Shown here: positions 22,590 through 31,947 of the stretch, in pieces | Position numbering within the stretch: position 1 is the stretch's first letter | How the letters are laid out: each line of letters begins with the position of its first letter | Origin: Cannabis sativa | Taxonomy: Eukaryota > Streptophyta > Magnoliopsida > Rosales > Cannabaceae | Direction: 5' to 3' | Assembly: GCF_029168945.1 (NCBI RefSeq) | Contig: NC_083605.1 | Location: 31,509,280 to 31,573,279, forward strand | DNA length: 64,000 nt | Position numbers and translations under genes: made by a program | Notes under the pieces: generated by a model | Seen by the model: the letters and a program-made list of their open reading frames with translations, nothing else | Told to the model about the DNA's origin: nothing | The model's database searches: none

Positions 22590-25500
22590 CTACTGGTAAT
22601 ATCTTCTGAGGTGATCGGCATTCCAAGCTCTTGGCACGGTAGTTCCGTCCATTCTTTTCAGTTTGTAAGTGCCGGAACCGATCTCGTCCTCGATCTCATA
22701 TGGTCCTTCCCAATTTGGCCCAAGTACCCCTACTCCGGGTTCTTGGGTGGCTGGGAAAACCCTTCTTAGGACCATATCCCCAATAGCGAATTTTCTGTTT
22801 TTAACCTTAGAGTTAAAATACTTGGTCACCTTCTTTTGGTAAGCAGCCATCCGTATTTGAGACTCATCCCGGAGTTCTTCGACTTGATCCAAAGCTTCTT
22901 GAAGCAGTGCCTGATTTGTGGCAGGATCGTAAGTCGTCCTCCTGTGGGATGGGAATAATGTTTCTACCGGGACCATTGCTTCACAACCGTACGCCATTGA
23001 AAAAGGCGAGTGACCGGTTGTGGTTCTGGGGGTCGTCCGGTAGGCCCATAATACCCTTGGCAATTCTTCAGGCCAGTTGTTTTTGCAGGCCAGTAGCTTC
23101 TTCTTCAAGGTGACCTTTAGGATTTTATTGACCGCTTCCGCCTGGCCGTTTGTTTGAGGCCTGGCGACCGCGGAGAAGCTCTTCACTACTCCGTGTTGGT
23201 TGCAGAAGTCAGTAAATTCCTCGCAATCAAATTGCTTTCCATTGTCGGAGACTATTTGGTGAGGCAAGCCGTATCGACACACTATGTTTTTGATAACAAA
23301 GTCCAATGCCTTCTTGGCAGTTATTGTCTTCATAGGCTCAGCCTCTGTCCATTTGGTGAAGTAGTCTACTGCTACTATTGCATACTTTACCCCTCCTTTT
23401 CCCGTTGGCAGAGACCCGATGAGATCTATTCCCCAGACCGCGAAGGGCCAGGGACTGGTCATCAGGGTGATCTCGTTTGGAGGGGCTCTCGGTATGTTCG
23501 CGTACCTTTGGCACGAGTCACACTTTTGGACATAGTCTATACAATCTTTTTTCATTGTTGGCCAGAAGTACCCTTGCCTCAATATTTTCTTTGAGAGACT
23601 GGGTCCTCCCGTATGATCTCCACAGAACCCTTCGTGGACCTCTAGCATGATTTGTCTAGCTTCAGGGTCCGATACACACCTTAAATAAGGCATGCTGAGT
23701 CCTCTCCGGTAGAGAATTTGGTCCATCATTACATAACGATGAGCCTGATACTGAATCTTTCGAGACAGTGCCCTCTCTTGGGGCAACTCACCTGTTGTTA
23801 TGTATTTTATGATGGGGACCATCCAGCTGGGTTCTTGCCCAACCGTTAGTGTGGTCTCTTTTATTTTGATGCTTGGTTCTGCCAAGCGTTCTACTGGTAC
23901 TACCCCCAGCTCTTCGATTTCGCTGTCCGAGGCTAACTTAGCCAGACAGTCCGCATGAGCGTTCTTTTCTCGGGGGATTCTTTCTATTTTATAGTCCGCG
24001 AACTCGTGGAGCAGTTCTCGGACTATTGTTACGTACGCGGCCATCCGCTCGCCGCGAGTTTGGTATTCTCCGGATACCTGGTTTACGACCAGTTGAGAGT
24101 CACTGTAGACTTCCACTCTTTTGGCTCCTACAGCTTTTGCCAACTTCAGCCCTGCTATCAGGGCTTCATATTCGGCCTCATTGTTTGAAGCTGTGAAGTC
24201 AAATCGGAGGGCCGCCTGGAGCCGCAGTCCAGTTGGTGATATCATAGCCACTCCGGCTCCTGATCCGTTCTCGTTAGAAGCTCCGTCTACAAATACCCTC
24301 CAGGTGGGGATCGGTGGTACCGGCGTATTTGCTGTTGCCTCGGCTTCGTTGCATTCAGTAATGAAGTCAGCCAAGGCTTGGCCTTTTACGGAAATCCGGG
24401 GGACGTAGTGCAAGTCGAATTGACTTAGCTCCATCGCCCACTTGAGGAGTCTTCCGGACGCTTCAGGCTTCTGGAAAACTTGCCGGAGCGGATGATTGGT
24501 TAGGATCTTGATCGGATGGGCTTGGAAGTATGGCCTTAACTTCCTTGACGCCATCAGGAGGCAAAATACTAGTTTTTCAATGACCGGGTACCTTGTCTCG
24601 GCCCCTATCATGCGCTTACTGACATAGTACACGGGATGCTGAGTTTTCTGTTCCTCCCGGACTAGGGCAGCGCTGACCGCGTGCTCGGAGACGGCCAAGT
24701 AAAGAAACAAGTCTTCTCCAAGGACGGGTTTTGATAGGATAGGAGGCTTGGCCATGTGATCTTTTAGCCTTTTGAATGCCTCCTCGCATTCGTCCGACCA
24801 TTCGAACTTTTGGCATTTCTTCAGCACGTTGAAGAAGGGTATGCATTTGTCCGTGGATCGTGAGATAAAACGGCTCAATGCAGCTACCTTTCCGATCAAG
24901 CTCTGCACGTCTTTATGCTTCTTCGGAGATGGCATATCCAGGAGAGCCTGGATTTTTTCCGGGTTTGCTTCAATCCCCCTTTGGCTGACTATGAAACCCA
25001 GGAATTTTCCTGATTTGACCCCGAAGGTGCACTTCTTTGGGTTGAGTTTCATACCGTATCTCCGGACAACCTCGAAGCATTCTTCTAGGTCGCTTGCATG
25101 GCTGTTGCATGTTTTGGATTTGACGAGCATGTCGTCCACGTACACCTCCATGTTTCGTCCCAGGAGGCCTTTAAACATCCGGTTAACCATTCTTTGATAG
25201 GTTGCTCTGGCATTTTTCAGTCCGAAAGGCATGACTAGGTAGCAGTATACCCCCTTATCGGTCCTGAAGCTAGTGCACTCCTGGTCTGCCGTATGCATTT
25301 TTATTTGATTGTACCCAGCATAGGCATCCATGAAAAATAACAGTTTAAATCCGGAAGTGGCGTCTACCATTTGGTCGATCCTGGGCAGCGGGAAGCAGTC
25401 CTTTGGACAAGCTTTGTTTAGATCAGTGAAGTCTATACAAACTCGCCAAGTCCCGTTCGGCTTGGGCACCAGGACCGGATTGGCCAGCCACTCCGGATAG

Positions 25501-27302
25501 TACACGTCGCGGATCATGCCGTTGGTCAAAAGTTTATCCACCTCTTTCTCTAGAGCCTCGGCTTTCACCGAGTCGAGCGGGCGTCTCTTTTGCTGTACCG
25601 GAGGCATGTCCGAGTGGACATTGAGTACATGGGTGATGACGTGAGGGCTTATGCCGGTCATGTCTTCTTGGCGCCATGCAAAGATGTCGATGGCGCCCTT
25701 CAGTGTTTTTATTATTTTGTCCTTTTCCTCCGGGTCCAGGTTCTTCCCTATCCGGAGTACTTTGGTGGAGTCGACGTCGCACACTGGTATTTCTTCGACG
25801 TCCTCCATTGGTTCCACGACCCTTTCGGATCCTACACGAGGATCCAACTCATCCTCTTCAGCTTTCTCTATCTCAGGGGACTCCCGGACCATAAGTACGG
25901 GTAGGTGGGTGGCAACATTATAACATTGCCTTGCTTCCCCCTGATTTCCCCTCACAGTTCCGACTCCGGCCTCCTGGGTAGGGAATTTTAGGCACAGATG
26001 TCGGATCGAAGTGATTGCACCAAAGTCCACTAGGGCCGGCCGGCCGAGGATCGCGTTGTAGGCTGTCGGACAGTCTACCACCACGAAGGTGCAATATTTA
26101 AATGTGCTTTGGGGAGTATCCGGGCACAGAGTAACCGGGAGCCTTACTTTTCCCATCGGGATAAGCGTCGTCCCGTTAAACCCCGTGAGCTGCGACCCAC
26201 TAGGCGAGAGGTCACGGTCGGTCAACCCTATCGCGGTGAAGGCTTCTTTGAAGAGCAGGTTCACGGAACTCCCATTGTCAATTAAGACTCTGGCCACCAC
26301 TTTATTCGCGATGGGGGTCTCTATGACCAACGGGTCGTGATGAGGGAAACGCACCGTCTTGGCGTCTTCTTCCGTGAACGTGATGGGTTGGTCCATCAGC
26401 CGAGGCCTTTGAGCTGGGAGTTGAGTAACTTCCCATATCTCATTGTGTTTCGCGGCCTCGGCGTATCGTTTTCGCTCCTTGCGAGTGTTCCCTCCGATAT
26501 GGGGACCTCCGGAGATCATGGCCACCCGCCCGTTAGGCCGGGGCGGTAGCCCGGGAATATGCTGGGCGTCACCTGCGGGAGCAGCTGGAGCCAATACTCC
26601 TGCTGTACCCCCTGGTGTTCCCGGAGGCATACCCCCAGCCACCTGTCCCGGATTAAGGTGGGGCAACCTATTCTTGATCCACTCATAGAGGTGGCCCAAA
26701 CGGATTAGATTTTTGATCTCGTCCTTGAGATTCTTACACTCATTGGTGCTATGACCAATGTCGTTGTGGTACTCGCATCTTTTGCTCGGATCTCTCCGGG
26801 AGCTGTCTTTGTACAACGGCTGTGGTCTCCGGTAGTGCGTATTTTGCCTAGTGGCGAAGTACACACGTTCCTGAGAGTCCGATAGCTCCGTGTATTGAGT
26901 ATATTGGGGGGTGTACCCCTTTTTCTGGCGCTTCTCTCCCGTTCGGGTGCTGCCTTTGGAGGACCTTTTACTCCTCGATCCCTGGGTAGGGCCTGTTAGG
27001 CTAGCAGTCGGGGCAGCCTGTGAAGGAGCTTGCCCATTCACCCCGGACGGGTTGCCAAAATGAGAAGATGCTGGCGCCAAAGCTTGGCCCTGGCTATACC
27101 CGGGGGTAGCAGAGAACTGTATGCCACTCACCTGCGGAGTTGCAGTCGGGGCAGTACCCGAGGGTGATATTCCGGGCATGTACCCTGCTATCCCGGTGGG
27201 ATAATAGCCTCCATAGGCCACGATTTGGGCTTCTTCGAGGTTGATATACTTTTGGACTCTTTTCTGGAAGTCGTGGAGGCTAGCAGCCCCTTCTTGCTGC
27301 AA
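22590..27302 (-). CDS. Gypsy-1 gag C-terminus, protease, reverse transcriptase, RNase H, integrase
   Basis: A single 1570-codon frame stays open to the end of integrase. It begins just after an in-frame TGA (27309-27311) that separates it from the gag core, so the listed start is only the first methionine-equivalent after that stop. A CCHC-like knuckle (CEYHNDIGHSTNEC) lies near residue 178, the protease motif LIDNGSSVNLL near residue 340, and reverse transcriptase with catalytic YVDD at residues 721-724 (25131-25142). RNase H starts FVDGASNENGSG near residue 1030. Integrase has an HHCC finger (HEGFCGDH, CDSCQRY), DDE residues in GIDLIG, VSDNGKQF and GQAEAVNK, and no chromodomain. All visible catalytic residues are present. 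Gypsy-1 could lend enzymes in trans, but this copy would need readthrough of the upstream stop. Confidence 0.95.
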   Translation of the reverse strand: MQQEGAASLHDFQKRVQKYINLEEAQIVAYGGYYPTGIAGYMPGISPSGTAPTATPQVSGIQFSATPGYSQGQALAPASSHFGNPSGVNGQAPSQAAPTASLTGPTQGSRSKRSSKGSTRTGEKRQKKGYTPQYTQYTELSDSQERVYFATRQNTHYRRPQPLYKDSSRRDPSKRCEYHNDIGHSTNECKNLKDEIKNLIRLGHLYEWIKNRLPHLNPGQVAGGMPPGTPGGTAGVLAPAAPAGDAQHIPGLPPRPNGRVAMISGGPHIGGNTRKERKRYAEAAKHNEIWEVTQLPAQRPRLMDQPITFTEEDAKTVRFPHHDPLVIETPIANKVVARVLIDNGSSVNLLFKEAFTAIGLTDRDLSPSGSQLTGFNGTTLIPMGKVRLPVTLCPDTPQSTFKYCTFVVVDCPTAYNAILGRPALVDFGAITSIRHLCLKFPTQEAGVGTVRGNQGEARQCYNVATHLPVLMVRESPEIEKAEEDELDPRVGSERVVEPMEDVEEIPVCDVDSTKVLRIGKNLDPEEKDKIIKTLKGAIDIFAWRQEDMTGISPHVITHVLNVHSDMPPVQQKRRPLDSVKAEALEKEVDKLLTNGMIRDVYYPEWLANPVLVPKPNGTWRVCIDFTDLNKACPKDCFPLPRIDQMVDATSGFKLLFFMDAYAGYNQIKMHTADQECTSFRTDKGVYCYLVMPFGLKNARATYQRMVNRMFKGLLGRNMEVYVDDMLVKSKTCNSHASDLEECFEVVRRYGMKLNPKKCTFGVKSGKFLGFIVSQRGIEANPEKIQALLDMPSPKKHKDVQSLIGKVAALSRFISRSTDKCIPFFNVLKKCQKFEWSDECEEAFKRLKDHMAKPPILSKPVLGEDLFLYLAVSEHAVSAALVREEQKTQHPVYYVSKRMIGAETRYPVIEKLVFCLLMASRKLRPYFQAHPIKILTNHPLRQVFQKPEASGRLLKWAMELSQFDLHYVPRISVKGQALADFITECNEAEATANTPVPPIPTWRVFVDGASNENGSGAGVAMISPTGLRLQAALRFDFTASNNEAEYEALIAGLKLAKAVGAKRVEVYSDSQLVVNQVSGEYQTRGERMAAYVTIVRELLHEFADYKIERIPREKNAHADCLAKLASDSEIEELGVVPVERLAEPSIKIKETTLTVGQEPSWMVPIIKYITTGELPQERALSRKIQYQAHRYVMMDQILYRRGLSMPYLRCVSDPEARQIMLEVHEGFCGDHTGGPSLSKKILRQGYFWPTMKKDCIDYVQKCDSCQRYANIPRAPPNEITLMTSPWPFAVWGIDLIGSLPTGKGGVKYAIVAVDYFTKWTEAEPMKTITAKKALDFVIKNIVCRYGLPHQIVSDNGKQFDCEEFTDFCNQHGVVKSFSAVARPQTNGQAEAVNKILKVTLKKKLLACKNNWPEELPRVLWAYRTTPRTTTGHSPFSMAYGCEAMVPVETLFPSHRRTTYDPATNQALLQEALDQVEELRDESQIRMAAYQKKVTKYFNSKVKNRKFAIGDMVLRRVFPATQEPGVGVLGPNWEGPYEIEDEIGSGTYKLKRMDGTTVPRAWNADHLRRYYQ

Positions 27303-27308
27303 CTCATT

Positions 27309-28587
27309 TCAAAAGGGAGTCCCAGTACGGATTCCTGCTTGGAGAAGTGCAAGCTGTTGTCCGTCATCAACCTTCTTGGTCTTCGAGGCTTCCTCTCGGA
27401 ACCTCTTGATGTAATTCTTCAAGGTCTCAGTGGGCAGTTGCTTGATATTGGTTAAGGCACTAACCTCCAAGTTGACCTTTCTGGCGGCGACAAACTGTCT
27501 CCGGAAGTTGGTCTGGAGCTTGTTCCAACAGCCCACGGATCCTGGTTCCAGCTTTTTGAACCATTCCTCCGCGGACCCACTCAGAGTGAGTGGGAAGCAC
27601 AGACATTTGGCATCATTGCTGACCCGCATGACCGTCATGACACGGTTGAACCGCGACAGGTGGTCACTGGGATCGGAGTTCCCGGTATATGCCGCCATTT
27701 CGGGCATCTTGAAGTTTTTAGGGAGCTCCGCCTCCAGGATGTGCTTGGCACACGGCTCTCGATCCTCGGCCGTACGAATCGGAGTCGTCTCCCTTCTGCC
27801 TCCGGGAGACTCGAGCAATGTCTTTTCGGAGTATGGCGAGTTCCGCCATAATTCCTTCATTTAACGTACCCGAGGAAACCACGGGCCCGTATCTTTTTTG
27901 GTCAAGGTGATCCCGGAGGTCACCTTGATTCCCATTGATTTGATTTCTCAGATCAATGGGAGGACATCTCTGTCCTCTTCTCCCTCTACCCCCTGGTTCC
28001 TGGTGCACAGAAACGCTTTTTCGGTCCCCTCGATCCTGAGGGCCAAGACTCCCTTTTTGGGGCTTGCCCCTCTGCGGACCTTTCCCTTTAGGGAAATCTG
28101 AGCGGACCCTTCGCGGATCCTGCACCTTTTTCTTTCGCCCAGGGGTAGAAGTAGGGTTTTTTGGCTAATTTCCGTCAGCAGGATATCTTATAGGGCTAGG
28201 TTCCCTAGATTTCTGCTGCTGGGAATTAGGCGAAGATGTCGCTGGCTCCCTGTTGAGTCCAGCGGTCATTGCCTTGGGGTGCACGTGAATGCCAGCTGCT
28301 TCCATGGCTTTCTGCATGGCTAGCATCACTTCCTGCATTTTCTAGTTTTGCGCTTTCTGAGCTTCGATCTCGGCTTCGTGATCGATAGCTTTTTGTCTGA
28401 GAAGCACCAGCTCTGAGTAACTTCCTTCGTCATAGGCATACTCGTCGAGGTTCCCCTCGTAGTCCTTGTCGGGGACTATTTCTTCTTCCTCGGACTCCTC
28501 TGCTGCTCTTGAGGCTACATCTTCCTCATTCGGGTCTTGAGCATCTTCCAGAGGGCGAGGCTGACGTGTACTTCTTGTCTCCACCAT
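27309..28587 (-). pseudogene. Gypsy-1 gag N-terminus and core (frameshift, stops)
   Basis: The likely start is MVETRSTRQPRPLEDAQD at 28587, in an acidic N-terminal region. Stops occur at 28342-28344 and near 28166. The frame continues with a basic stretch (RGKPQKGSLGPQDRGDRK) to about 27780, then shifts to the pol frame. There the gag core is visible: YTGNSDPSDHLSRFNRVM, LTLSGSAEEWFKKLE, LTNIKQLPTETLKNYIKRF, which match the Retrotrans_gag family. A TGA at 27309-27311 ends the core in the same frame as pol. Gag would build the particle; this copy cannot make it intact. Confidence 0.85.
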
Positions 28588-28629
28588 CTTTGTGAAGCCA
28601 AATGCTTGTTGTGTAACAGCTTTCTTCAG

Positions 28630-28650
28630 CTCTCAATGAAAGCACCAAAA
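28630..28650 (-). other. Gypsy-1 primer-binding site region
   Basis: Next to the 5' LTR the element strand reads TTTTGGTGCTTTCATTGAG. Position and TGG-containing start fit a tRNA primer site; I could not identify the tRNA. Confidence 0.6.
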
Positions 28651-29430
28651 TGTTGACCGAGATTTTCGGCAACTATTAAAATATGATTATAATATTGAGC
28701 TGTAAGAAAGCGAGATAAGGATTTTTACGTGGTTGGGGCGTTAATGAGCCTTAGTCCACGAGTCTTTGTTATTGATGGATGTATTTAATACAGATTCCAC
28801 ACTTGAGGGAATGTTACCCTTATAAATACAGAGAATGTTCTTGGTGAGTATTTACTCTTCTTGCTCATATGCAACCCAAGATTCTCGATCCCATTAAATG
28901 AGCTTTGAGGGGGTATTTATAGTGTTTTGGTGGGGTAATCCCTAGGATTGTTCTTACAAACGTATCTGTAAGTATCCATAAAGTTGGGTATTCCCAATGA
29001 ATATACCATGGGTAATGCATGGTCAAATCCCTAGGTGCTGTAGGGTTTTTATGAGGAATGTCCTTTTTGCCTTGTGATTGATGTGACTCTTCGCAGAGTA
29101 GCCGTCGCTAGACTTAAATGATCATTACTGTGGCGCTGCTGGTTGGAGGTTGTGCCGTCAGACTTTATTGCGTGTTGCAGTCCCAACACGCTTCCTCCCA
29201 TGCAGCATTTAATGCGACTTGATTGCTCAGGAGAAGCCTGACACTTCGCGGAGAGGCTTTATGCTATGCGAGCTTCCGGGAGCACCTTGTACTCCGGGTG
29301 CCTCCTCCGGGACTTATGCCCAGGGTGCTTCCTTGTGGCATTCAAAGACTTAACAAATATTTACAAGTTATCTGATCCACGTGTCCCTGCTTGATTGGTC
29401 CACGTATATTGGGCGAAATCAGGGGCAACA
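28651..29430 (-). repeat. Gypsy-1 5' LTR (right)
   Basis: 780 bp partner of the left LTR. A TATA-like CTATAAATACC on the element strand lies at about 28913-28923. Confidence 0.97.
28913..28923 (-). promoter_or_regulatory. TATA box of Gypsy-1 5' LTR
   Basis: GGTATTTATAG on the + strand reads CTATAAATACC on the element strand, about 260 bp into the LTR when read from its right (U3) or left edge respectively. Confidence 0.5.
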
Positions 29431-29435
29431 ATGCC
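29431..29435. other. Target-site duplication of Gypsy-1 (right)
   Basis: ATGCC matches 17096-17100. Confidence 0.95.
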
Positions 29436-30357
29436 TATTCATTCTCTTTAGGTAATGATATTTAAATATTCTAAATGTACAATAAGTTTGTACAATTCAC
29501 ATTCTATTAAATAATTAAGTATACTTTTATCTTGATTATAAGTGTGTCCGTACTACAGGTACGCGACCACTATTATTCAATTTCACACATGATATATAGA
29601 TTTCATGCACTTTGATTGTGTGTGGTATCTCATCTTTTGGTTGTTTCCAATTTCTTCTAGAAATATTTGAGTAGCAAACAATGCCATTGATTATTTAAAA
29701 TCATTACATTCACTTCGGGGAATGACGTTGAACAAGTAGAACATTATTATAAATTTCTTAAAAATTTATTACTTGTTCATATATAAAAAGAAATTACTCA
29801 ACAATTTCTTTAACAATATTTCAAAGAATATATGAATACAATTTTTGCATAATCTCCAAGATGTATGCAAAATTTGATCTTTAATATATGTCACATGCAA
29901 TAATTTCCAACATTGCAAGTAATAACAATGTATAGTAACATGACTAATACAAACAATCTTTAAAAGTAGTTGAATTCAATTCGTATCATTCTCTGCAGGG
30001 AATGATGAACAATAAATACATGTCTCATGTATTTAAATAACATTAGTCATGCTCACTGTTATTCTTATACTTTGATGTTTCAATGCAATTTTCTTAATAT
30101 TCTTTTTAGGTATTCAAAACCCACTATAAAATTGCATCAATAATAATCATCTTTTAATGATTCTTTAGTTGTATTCACATAAATACAATCATTTTTTTTG
30201 ACAAATATAATACATTTACTTCAGGAAATGTTTGTCAAAATCTATATCGATATTAGATTACTTTTCATTGTCCTCAAAGAATACAAGAATATATATATAA
30301 ATATGTATTCATCTCTTTCATTATATATCCATCAACTATATAATGAATATTACGTTT
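29436..30357 (-). other. Non-coding interior of Copia-B (5' half)
   Basis: AT-rich and without recognisable gag or protease in any frame. It continues the motif style of 14072-17095, with CTTCGGGGAATG near 29716, CTGCAGGGAATG near 29994 and CTTCAGGAAATG near 30220. Confidence 0.6.
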
Positions 30358-30585
30358 GCATAATCTTCAGGATATATGCAAGATTTTATTGAGGACGCAT
30401 AATCATCAGGATATATGCAATATTTTATCGAGGATGCATAATCTTCAGGATATATGCAATATTTTATCGATGATGCATAATCTTCAGGATATATGCAATA
30501 TTTTATCGATGATGCGTAATCTTTAGGATATATGCAATATTTTATCGATGATACATAATCTTCTGGATATATGTATAATTTATAT
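30358..30585. repeat. 39 bp tandem repeat, nearly six copies
   Basis: The unit begins GCATAATCTTCAGGATATAT and ends ATTTTATCGATGAT. The inner copies are almost identical; the outer ones are diverged. There are no spacers, so this is an ordinary tandem array and not a CRISPR. Confidence 0.93.
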
Positions 30586-30849
30586 AGATTTTCTCTATCA
30601 TATCATAGGCACACATATATTGTAAATATTATGAATGATGAGAACATAATATATATATATATGAAATCAATAATAAATATATAAAAACATATACATACAT
30701 ATATAATATATAGATATATAGATAAAAAGAAAAAGAAACCAAATGATTCTTGAAATTGTTTTAGTCAGAGGAGTATATATATAAATATATATTTAGTGTA
30801 TTTTGACTTTGAAACAATTCAAAACCTTTAACAAGATACTTACATTGAG
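30586..30849. other. TA-rich low-complexity sequence
   Basis: Runs of ATATAT dominate. No feature beyond simple sequence. Confidence 0.6.
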
Positions 30850-30920
30850 ACTTGGGCAGAGACTCATGCTTGAAGCTTGGGCAGAGACTCGTGCTTGAAG
30901 CTTGGGCAGAGACTCGTGCT
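30850..30920. repeat. 25 bp tandem repeat next to Copia-B primer site
   Basis: Three copies of a unit starting CTTGGGCAGAGACTC and ending GTGCTTGAA. The last copy runs into the primer-binding region. Confidence 0.93.
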
Positions 30921-30927
30921 GATAACG
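30911..30927 (-). other. Copia-B primer-binding site region
   Basis: The element strand reads CGTTATCAGCACGAGTC directly after the 5' LTR end TATAACA. The phrase is common at this position in some plant copia families, from memory. Confidence 0.6.
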
Positions 30928-31170
30928 TGTTATAAAATAATATAAAGTAGATGAGAAGAAAGAAGAAGAAGATGAAGAGAGAAAGAGAAAGTGAATGAGA
31001 ATTTCTGAGTTATTTATTCCAATGGGGTGAACCCCTATTTATACAAATACAAGAGTGAGATATTAAGAAACTAAGAAAAAGGGAAACTAAGGAAAAGAGG
31101 AATGTTGATTACAATTCATGGTAATAAATAAAAGATTTGGACATCCACATAATTATTAATATTTATAACA
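30928..31170 (-). repeat. Copia-B 5' LTR (right)
   Basis: 243 bp partner of the left LTR; followed by the ATAAT duplication at 31171-31175. A TATAAATAG box on the element strand lies near 31034-31042. Confidence 0.93.
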
Positions 31171-31175
31171 ATAAT

Positions 31176-31599
31176 ATATATCATTGTAATTTTGTCATAA
31201 AAAAGCTAATTATTTCATATAATTACAAAAAAAACAAAAATCATTTTTTTTTACGTATTCATGTTTTTCACAGTACTAATATTCCTCCTAATATTGCGAC
31301 TCACATATATATAACCTATTCCTAATTAATATCTAATTATATATTTGCTTTTCCAAATCCCTAATTATCTGTATTCCTAAATAATAGGTAATCCCAACCA
31401 AATTAACAATTAATAATAACAATTGGTCAATATATTTATATATATATCTTTTTTATCAACATTTAAAATATATTTATCAGAGTCATGATTATCTAATCTG
31501 ACGGATTAGGTAATTGGGAACTTCATTTTTGAGAAATCGAAGGGTTCGGTAATTGGGGATTCATGGAGAATAGAGGAGAGGTTAGTTAGGTGATTGAAG
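31176..31599. other. AT-rich flank, nothing recognised
   Basis: This is the genomic side of the Copia-B insertion. It is AT-rich without domains. Confidence 0.5.
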
Positions 31600-31782
31600 A
31601 ATGAAATATCTGTAAAAAAGAAGTAAAATAAATATTTAGAAACCCTTAATTTATGCGACTGCATTATGTTTAATTTATGCGACTGTATTGTTTTTAAGAG
31701 ACTTTCACGGACAAATTTTCAGCAACTATTATTCTAGTCGCTTTTATTGAAATGCCTCTAGAAAACGTCGATTCTTGTAGTG
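31600..31782. mobile_element. Possible end of a CACTA-like MITE
   Basis: The stretch ends GATTCTTGTAGTG, the inverse of a CACTACAAGAATC terminus. The opposite end was not found, so the left limit is arbitrary. It contains AATTTATGCGACTG twice. Confidence 0.4.
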
Positions 31783-31855
31783 CCTATATAACCTAATTAA
31801 CAGTAATAAGCCTTTTCAACATTTAAAAACCTACGGATCTAGTAAAGCATTGTTA

Positions 31856-31947
31856 TTTTTGTGACCAAGTTTTAGAATTTCATAACCCTTTTCATCATTG
31901 ATGAGATGAGAAAAGGGTTACGAAATTCTGAAACTTGGTGACAAAAA
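31856..31947. repeat. Long foldback with about 40 bp arms
   Basis: The left arm starts TTTTTGTGACCAAG and the right arm ends CTTGGTGACAAAAA. The arms pair over about 40 bp with only a few mismatches, around an 8-9 base loop (ATTGATGA). Size and near-perfect pairing resemble young microRNA or siRNA hairpins or a small foldback transposon. Confidence 0.8.

Larger units (their letters stand above)
17101..29430 (-). mobile_element. Gypsy-1: young Tat-type Ty3-gypsy with convergent antisense gene
   Basis: Two 780 bp LTRs (17101-17880 and 28651-29430) start TGTTGACCGAG and end GGGGCAACA, and the element is flanked by ATGCC on both sides. Gag-pol is on the minus strand with reverse transcriptase before integrase, which defines Ty3-gypsy. 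The sequence style (WRVFVDGASNENGSG, YFTKWTEAEPM) and the extra + strand gene between pol and the 3' LTR fit the Tat/Retand lineage. The LTRs differ at about five of 780 positions by eye, so the insertion is recent. Confidence 0.97.
13444..31170 (-). mobile_element. Copia-B: complete-ended copia with largely non-coding interior, split by Gypsy-1
   Basis: Two similar LTRs (13444-13696 and 30928-31170) start TGTTATAAA and end TTTATAACA, and both outer sides carry ATAAT (13439-13443 and 31171-31175). A polypurine complement next to the left LTR and a primer-binding-like site next to the right LTR set the orientation to minus. Without the nested 12.3 kb gypsy and its duplicated target, the element is about 5.4 kb. 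Only an RNase H tail is recognisable as coding. The LTRs differ by about five substitutions and one 10 bp duplication over 243 bp by eye. Confidence 0.93.

Noticed and set aside
30358..30585. Regular 39 bp repeats resembling a CRISPR array
   Set aside because: The units are directly adjacent with no unique spacers, and the context is a plant retrotransposon.
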